This document shows, piece after piece, positions 57,980 through 64,000 of a stretch of DNA of 64,000 bases; the first letter of the stretch is position 1; the number at the start of each line of letters is the position of its first letter. The notes under the pieces are model-generated. The model did not search any database and was not told where the DNA came from. It saw only the letters and a list, made by a program, of their open reading frames with translations. The stretch is from Escarpia spicata (lineage: Eukaryota > Annelida > Polychaeta > Sabellida > Siboglinidae), in the NCBI GenBank assembly GCA_963995525.1, contig OZ023214.1:10740444-10804443 (forward strand), read 5' to 3'. The position numbers were made by a program, and so were the translations under genes.

Positions 57980-58428
57980 CTACACCTCGTCATCATTCCA
58001 ACTGACGGCCGACGAGTCAGCTCGTTTACTTAACGAAGAGTTCGCAGTGTTCCACAAGTATGGGTGAAACCGGTGATGGCTGTACAACCCGGGCTGATAA
58101 GCATTACTGGAAGTGTCCTGTGATGACGACGACGCGTGCGCGTGAAGCACGCGACTTGCCGCTACTGCCGCCGCCGCTGCGGCGATGTTGGCGCTCGACG
58201 CAGGCGAGAAGTTCCCGGATGGAAAGGCCGGGTTGAATGTGAGCGCCCTTAAGTTGACGTTGGCACCGTTCAGGCCGAACAGATTGCCGTACATGGCCGA
58301 GAGCACATGACGATCGCTCAGGTGCGCAGCTGCGGCGCCGTACGGGAAGTTCTGGAGCAGACGAGAGCTCCCGGCAGGCCACAGAGGAAATGGCGTCTGG
58401 ATCGCCATTGAATTGTCACCATTTTCAT
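57980..58428 (-). CDS. tbx20: tbx20 terminal coding exon
   Basis: 449 bp after acceptor ...TTTCTTCAAG, ending at a stop. The first two bases complete an Asp codon, then [20 protein letters not shown]. The exon encodes a low-complexity C-terminus with Ala runs ([13 protein letters not shown]), a Ser-rich stretch ([11 protein letters not shown]), and [12 protein letters not shown] before an acidic end (WNDDEV). The HRFHPYL part is reminiscent of RYHHYF near the vertebrate Tbx20 C-terminus. The rest is not conserved by eye. Confidence 0.85.
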
Positions 58429-59107
58429 CTTGAAGAAATAGAACAACATTACATAGTTCATCTTGTATAACATATAATATACACTAGTTACCAGTATCCC
58501 GTAACAATTATATTACGTCAAGTTGAGATAAATGTCCAAAATATGTTTGATGTCCATCACATTGACTTTGCAGCACTTTGAATAAGTATGTTAAAGAAAA
58601 TGGTACGGTTTGCGTTGTTGTTGTTGCTTATGCTGCAACTGCCGCCGCTGCTGCAGCTGCTGTTCTTATGGTTTACCTTGACGACCACGAAGTTATAAAT
58701 CTAGACTTACCTTTTGATTGTTCGTAGTGCAGCTTGAACTGATGTTCGTAGTCGGCGTCAGCGCAAGATCGCAGTGGAGATCTGGCGTATGTGTGCTGCT
58801 TGATGAGACACTCCATGCTCTCACTTCAACAAACACACAAACACGATATGAATGAAAGAAAGAAATATTCAAAACGTAGAATGTACAACATTTGTTATCA
58901 TTTGTGATTACATAATAACTTCTCTAGGAGATTCCAAACACAAAATGTTTAACTTATTTTACAATAGTTGCTACCTTGTGCTCACCGTTCTAATTCGTTC
59001 AGTCGGGAGGAATCACGGAATCCTTTCGCGAACGGGTTACTGTCAATCTTGAGTTTTGTGATCTAAAAGCACAACATGATCACCAATGAACACACAAAGC
59101 ACAACAA

Positions 59108-59142
<35 letters not shown>

Positions 59143-59593
59143 GTCCATCCCCGTGTGAAAATGTGTCATCCTCTGAATGGGGCTACATTCACAAAGACAC
59201 AGAAGACAGTTGCCGAACTATTCCTTCGTGATGTTTGTTATGGCGTACATATGAGCAGCTAAGTTAGGTAAAACGTCGTCAACTGATCGGCGGACCTCGA
59301 AACAACTGCAGAAAACAAGAGTAACGTTACGAAGAATTGATTTCCGTCCATCTAACGTCCTGCACGAACTTTGAAAAAAGACAAGAACCCTTAAGCGACG
59401 GGTGTTTTTAGCTCGGTGACAATATTATATATTATGACTTGCTCAAATATTAAATACAGCTATTTCAGTAATGATACTGTTGACATAGTGATTGATTAAA
59501 CGATTGCGTGGCTTAAAACGTTTCTAATTGATATCATTTTAAATAAAGCAGTTACTTGTGATGTTGTTTTGTTGGTATATTGTTTGTCCATAA

Positions 59594-59631
<38 letters not shown>

Positions 59632-61694
59632 TTCGTGCTATCATTAATACGAAGCATGCGTACTAATATTGTGGTAGGGGTGTCACCACAACATTATTTC
59701 GAAGTTTTTGATACTATCACAACCATGTTAACGCAATCGGCAAAATAGTAGCAATTATATGCCAACGAATAAACTATTGCGTTGAATGTACAGCTCATGA
59801 ATGTACAGATGCTTAGATGTGCTGTTGGTTGGGCTTCTTCTGTCTATAGGCGCTGCGTTCGATTACACCGCTGTAGGCGGTTATACGTGCTGACACAAGG
59901 TGCTTTCGTAACGCCGCATCGCGTTGCTGGGAACGAACGCATATCCCAGGTGTTGCCTAACGGGAAAGCCGGAAGTTATGGGATGAGACTGGGCCGGCGG
60001 AGGGGTCCCACGGCACTCACCAGCTGATTCTGGTAGGCTGTCACGCCGATGAAAACCGTCTCCGGAAACACAAACGTCCGGAATTCCTCAGCGTCGAGAT
60101 TCTGAATGGAGCCGACGTCCTTCTTACGTACGATGTGAACGCGGGACTGGTATTTGTGCATTGAATTCAGGATGATCTGCGGTAAAGAAAACAGGCGCCG
60201 GTGAAACGGACAGGAAGCTTGTCATCGTTCGTGCGACACGCAGAGGAAGAAAACAGCCATGTTTTCACCTTATATAGTGAGACGAGTTGTTTTATGGCAT
60301 TGTGATTTGTCTAGAATACATTATGATTAACTAATATTCTAAATGCATGAACATCATAAATAAAAATCATAGTATTCAAGATGTGCCATATAAAACAATA
60401 ATTGAGGATATTCTCATTAATGTATGATAACATAAGACATAATGCCATTCTGGACATTTGCCATAATAATATTGTATTGTTGCTTAACAATAGCTGCAGA
60501 ATAAATCTTTTATAGTGCAAAGACCAGATATAGTGGTTTCCTGTTTGACTGTTGTATTGCTAAGCTGACTGGAATGGTCACAAGAAATATGGAATTTAAA
60601 TAATTATAATGCACGCTGTATATTAACTTTGCAATTGCATTGCATTTAAATATTATTAAAAGCAGTGTGGTGGTTTGAAAGAAGACGGAACCACGGCAAA
60701 AAAGTAATAATGATATAACTTGTAGGATTGTGAACATAAAGGATGTTTACATGTTGCAAATACGCAGGAGCATACATCTACTCCATTAAATGTGTGGAAT
60801 GTACGAATTTTTATCATTGTGTCATTACCAGCGATTGTATTTTTACTTCTGCGTATCAACAGAAAACCTGAAACGCAAAAATATCACCTTCTAATCAAAG
60901 TGCTGAAACAAGTTGTTAAACCGACCTTATTCCTTTTAAAATACGTTAAAGGTATACTGACTGCCAAATTGCATTTAATATGCCCACAACATTGTTCCCA
61001 GTTGTGTATGTAGCGCCCATGAACCGTTCAAATTACGTACACAATGTTGAAAAAGGAAACACCCACTATTGCCAGTATTGTGGAGGCAGACGGGTCTAAC
61101 CGCAAGTTTCTCGATTTGCTCGTTGAAATTGACTTGTTCCCACAATCAAGCCCGAATGTAGTACGAAGAACGAACGATTCAGCGAACTCGTTGTTAATAC
61201 TATTATTATCCTTGGGTTGATGTAGACTATATATTATAGAGGGTAGCGGAACAGAAAAGGTCTCTTTAAAAATACAATGTTACATATTTATTAACCATTC
61301 TCATTGCCCAAAATGTCATACTCCTGTTGACAGTTTAATGGTTGCAGGCAATATATATAACAGTATCCGAAAAAGACAACCCAAAGCTATCAAAAAATCA
61401 TGCAGACCAGGGGCACCTACCAGTCCATTCTTGTCCAGCAAGTTGTTGGTGAGTTTGAGTTTCTCGAAGGACACGGTCTGTTTGGCGAGTTGCTCTCCAC
61501 TGAAGGGCGAGTCGGGATGGACATAGAGTCTCGTGGGCAGTGGTGGGTCAGCCTTGCCGGCGACTAGCCACGATGACCGATGGTAGGCGTATCGGTAGCG
61601 CTTGTTGTCGACGGGAACGATGTCCATCAGAACGACGTACTTGGTGTCGGGTTGGACTCCGCTGAAGCTCACTCGAAGGATCGGGAACATCCGC
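57980..61694 (-). CDS. tbx20: T-box transcription factor Tbx20 (H15/midline group), 3' five exons
   Basis: Spliced coding sequence, minus strand: 61694-61421, 60176-60021, 59062-58986, 58823-58711, 58428-57980. It joins in frame to give about 355 residues plus a partial first codon. The first 168 or so residues are the C-terminal two thirds of a T-box: [73 protein letters not shown] and [20 protein letters not shown]. The blocks [20 protein letters not shown] and [13 protein letters not shown] are specific to Tbx20 relatives rather than Tbx2/3, Tbx1 or Brachyury. Tbx20 proteins are nuclear DNA-binding regulators that bind T-box half-sites and act in heart, mesoderm and neural patterning (family knowledge). 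The N-terminal exons, including the start and the first part of the T-box, are not found in the window. Confidence 0.9.
58711..58823 (-). CDS. tbx20: tbx20 exon: post-T-box [13 protein letters not shown] block
   Basis: 113 bp: the first base completes the Arg codon, then [20 protein letters not shown] and [17 protein letters not shown], ending with one base of the next codon at donor GTAAGT. The YARSP(I/L)R block directly after the T-box is a Tbx20 group marker. The intron before it is 162 bp and the one after it is 282 bp. Confidence 0.9.
58986..59062 (-). CDS. tbx20: tbx20 exon: T-box C-terminal DNA-contact helix
   Basis: 77 bp: acceptor ...GATCTTTTAG-like (plus strand CTAAAAG), donor GTGAG. 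It encodes [20 protein letters not shown] then LNELE and two bases of an Arg codon. NPFAKGFR is the C-terminal helix that inserts into the DNA minor groove in T-box proteins (family knowledge). Too short to be noticed as an open frame; found by matching phases. Confidence 0.92.
59063..60020. other. tbx20 intron (958 bp)
   Basis: Contains two (TA)n runs, near 59110-59140 and 59597-59626, and no coding sequence. Confidence 0.8.
60021..60176 (-). CDS. tbx20: tbx20 exon: T-box with HKYQ and TAYQN blocks
   Basis: 156 bp, phase 0 at both ends, between acceptor ...TTTACCGCAG and donor GTGAGT. It encodes 52 residues from [20 protein letters not shown] to VTAYQNQL. The segment [11 protein letters not shown] between the conserved blocks is divergent from vertebrate Tbx20, while [13 protein letters not shown] is near identical. 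The next intron is 958 bp. Confidence 0.93.
60177..61420. other. tbx20 intron (1244 bp)
   Basis: AT-rich; short open frames on both strands without motifs. Confidence 0.8.
61421..61694 (-). CDS. tbx20: tbx20 exon: central T-box
   Basis: 274 bp, starting in phase 2 after acceptor ...GTGTCAG and ending in phase 0 at a GTAGGT donor. It encodes 91 residues from RMFPILRV to [11 protein letters not shown]. It includes the dimer-contact and DNA-backbone region of the T-box, with [20 protein letters not shown] and [20 protein letters not shown]. The open frame continues past both ends, but the splice sites and homology fix the limits. The next intron is 1244 bp. Confidence 0.92.
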
Positions 61695-61769
61695 CTGACA
61701 CGGAACAACGCGGGGATGATGTCAATGTAAGTAATACTAATATAATGATAGCCGTATTAATAAGAATCA

Positions 61770-61885
61770 GTGCGCGTGCGCGCGCGTGTGAGAGCGAAAG
61801 AGGGGGGAGGAGAGAGATTGTGTGTGTGCGTGCGTGCGTGCATGCGTGCGTGCATGCGTGCGTGCATGTATGCATGTGTTACACA
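61770..61885. repeat. (GA)n and (GTGC)n microsatellites
   Basis: GCGCGC, then GAGAGA, then GTGTGTGCGTGCGTGC with CATG interruptions. Confidence 0.9.
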
Positions 61886-62384
61886 CATATAAGTCAGTGT
61901 GTGTCTGCTTACATATAATGCACTTGATCGTATAAAGGCACAGTAATTTCATTGGCTACCATAAGGAGTATAATCCGCCAAAAATGCTGCAACAACATTT
62001 AGAAAGCCCAGGCGCCGACGTTTGTTTTAACTGGAGGCACAAACAGTTGATTGGAAGTAGCACAAAAAGCTGTCTCGACCTAAGATTCCTCGCAGCCGTT
62101 TGCAGTGAGTAAAAATATACTAGCTGTTAGATGAAAGCACTCGGTAGGTAATTGTACATATCTTGAACATGATGGCGTCGCCAGTCCGGAGCCAGCGCAG
62201 ATATTTCAGAAGAGGAGCTGACTCCAGAACCCTGCCAAACAATTGACGCTGACATCTGGTGATAAATCATTGAGACCACCGCTAATTTGATCGCAGTTGG
62301 ATACACGGATGCTAGATGTGATCCGATGCGCTGTTGTGGTTTAGCAATCAAGTAAACAGAAGATATCAATAAAAGGTATATAGT

Positions 62385-62520
62385 CTTATATAGCTTGGTA
62401 TCACCTCCATTTGACCGCCCAGAGCGTTTTACACTTCATCATCGGCAGACATGTTCCGTCCGACACCATCTCAACTTCGCCAAGACGAATTCAACCACCA
62501 ATTACAATCCGACAGTTATA
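62385..62520 (-). mobile_element. SINE 3' fragment
   Basis: AGAGCGTTTTACACTTCAT, GGCAGACATGTTCC and GACACCATCTCAACTT align in order with the body of the SINE at 2115-2250 (AGAGCGCTTTACACCTTAT, GGCAGACCTGTTCA, AACACCATCTCGATTT). The tRNA-like head is missing. Confidence 0.6.
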
Positions 62521-62929
62521 GATGTTAAAGGCAATCGATCTACTAAGTAATAAACCTAAAATTGTATTGTTCATATCAAGTTGGAGTTTGTCCACATTAT
62601 AGATTTGGTCCATACAACTCTATTAAACAATAGGCTGGAAGTCCAAACTGAAAAAGATGTGTGGCGCCACCTTGCGGCTGCAACTTGTTTTTTTACTTCT
62701 CGGCCTACTCTATGATTCTTGTTTTAGCACATGTATATTTTAAATGAATTTAAAATTACTATACACCGCAAATACCTGCCTAAAATAATAATGTTCTTCA
62801 AGAAACATCCATTTGGATATGCAGTCACATACCAAACGTTCATTAAAAATTCACAAATATTGATCGTTTCAAATTTCAGAATCAATCAGAATATGTGTCT
62901 AATTATTTGGAGGTTCGACATCATATGAC

Positions 62930-63130
62930 ACTGATGAATGATTTGATGAGTGAATGGGTGAGTGACTGACTGAGTGATCAAATGAATCATTGTGGCAGTG
63001 AGTGAGTAAACAAGTGAGTAAACGAATGAGTGAATGATTGAGTGAAGTAATGAATCATTGAGTCAGTAAATGAATAAACGAATCAATAATTGAGTGGATG
63101 GGTGAGTGAATGAATGAATGAATGAATGAG
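62930..63130. repeat. Degenerate (TGAG/TGAA)n repeat
   Basis: Imperfect tetranucleotide array of TGAG, TGAA, TGAC and TAAA units over about 200 bp. Confidence 0.85.
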
Positions 63131-64000
63131 GAGTGAACCAAACGACCGAATGTTGTGCCTTTTCATCCACTGAACGCATTGGGTCCAATATCTTGTGTAA
63201 CGGTGCTGATGTCAGACTGCGGTAAGCGGACGCCTGACCAGGGCCCATGGCACGCGCTCAAACCTCAACTCCTCAAACCCTCGGCACCCGGCGGCGACGA
63301 TAGAGACATCAACCAAATACGGCGGCTTCCGGGCACCCGAAACCTGGTCACGGCAATGTCGTCGGCTTGGGTTACGCGATAGTTAGCGTTAGAATTAGAG
63401 CCGTTTCTACGACTGCTGGCTGCCCGCTTTAATCTCGTGTCGCCTTACCACTCCCGCGATTATCGCCTATACACTCCTCGTCGCCGTCGCTAACTCGCCT
63501 CCCTGCCGTCTCGCCTAATCCGCCCTGCCACCAGCACTTGATAACCCCGGCCCGCCATTGTCTCTACGAATCATCGCGAACAAGTCGCTGCCACAGGGCC
63601 CGTCTTGCGATCACAAGACCCGTTATCGGTGGCTTAATTCCATGAGCTCTGATTAGAGCAAGGTTTTATCCCCAACAGAAAATGTTTGGTGAATTTTTAT
63701 TTCGACGAAAGTTTGAAAGAAAACATTGCCACACTGGAAAACATATTCGAAGCCCTAACTTGAAGCGGTGGGAGTTAAGGTGTTCATAAACATGTGGAAT
63801 TTATGTGTACCTTCCAAACTGTGTGAGTTTTGTAATCACTTTTTACGTACACACATTTGTCAACGATATCAGTAATGCTGACTTCGACATCAGTCATAAT
63901 GAAATAAATAATATGTAAATAATGCAGAATAACACAGTGTAAATTCTCCTCCAACCTTGCCCAACTGGTTGGATATTATGAACTGCAGATGTACATTGAT

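Larger units (their letters stand above)
61695..64000. other. Probable 5' intron of tbx20, exon not found
   Basis: The T-box must continue upstream on the minus strand with a phase-2 donor and the LWDKFHELGTEMIITK-type block. I found no such sequence up to 64000. The stretch holds a microsatellite, a SINE fragment, a degenerate tetramer repeat and a CpG-rich part at 63380-63620 with no recognisable protein. Confidence 0.6.

Noticed and set aside
61316..61420. Extension of the T-box exon beyond LLDKNGL
   Set aside because: The open frame runs on, but a GTAGGT donor and family homology end the exon at 61421; the following residues do not match any T-box protein.
61695..64000. First T-box exon and start codon of tbx20
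   Set aside because: Looked for the LWDKFHELGTEMIITK-type block and a matching phase-2 donor on the minus strand and found none.

Overview
The window looks like gene-poor nuclear DNA from a marine invertebrate, most likely a mollusc or another lophotrochozoan (inference). Genes have introns. Long simple-sequence arrays are common. Several non-LTR retrotransposon lineages lie side by side with cut-and-paste DNA transposons, tRNA-derived SINEs and a Helitron-type terminus. There are no operons, ribosome-binding sites or prokaryotic features.

The only convincing host gene is a partial T-box transcription factor of the Tbx20 (H15/midline) group on the minus strand. Five consecutive coding exons (61694-61421, 60176-60021, 59062-58986, 58823-58711, 58428-57980) join in frame with canonical GT/AG junctions and end at a stop codon. 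The 5' exons, including the N-terminal part of the T-box, were not found before 64000 and probably lie beyond the window edge.

The rest is mainly transposon-derived. 2.1-2.7 kb: tRNA-derived SINEs. 3.4-5.6 kb: a decayed LINE. 7.2-8.3 kb: purine-rich satellites and a LINE tail. 12.55-16.40 kb: a TIR-bounded DNA element with a 4-bp target duplication, a broken multi-exon gene and nine copies of a 17-bp motif. 19.5-22.3 kb: an almost intact two-ORF LINE. 26.0-29.2 kb: a broken multi-copy-type coding region interrupted by another LINE. 29.6-30.7 kb: simple repeats. 31.7-36.1 kb: a 4.4-kb PIF/Harbinger-like TIR element that carries a 36-copy, 35-bp minisatellite. 37.1-38.2 kb: a LINE. 40.2-41.0 kb: a 30-bp minisatellite. 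44.2-45.0 kb: a pogo-like MITE with a Helitron 3' end inside it. 45.8-48.0 kb: repeated TIR-like motifs around a LINE with an uninterrupted reverse transcriptase. 48.5-52.1 kb: RTE-like and other LINE pieces. 52.1-54.7 kb: (GT)n, (CA)n and inverted repeats. 54.7-55.7 kb: an L2/CR1-like LINE 3' end. 58.0-61.7 kb: tbx20.

The observation most deserving follow-up is the 12554-16395 element. It has 28-bp TIRs with one mismatch, a TTAT duplication, a phase-consistent three-exon gene model with an in-frame stop and a frameshift, and nine copies of the motif GATGACGCTGGACACGC in both orientations, seven of them upstream of the gene. Family names for the transposons are inferred from motifs and target-site signatures, not from database searches.
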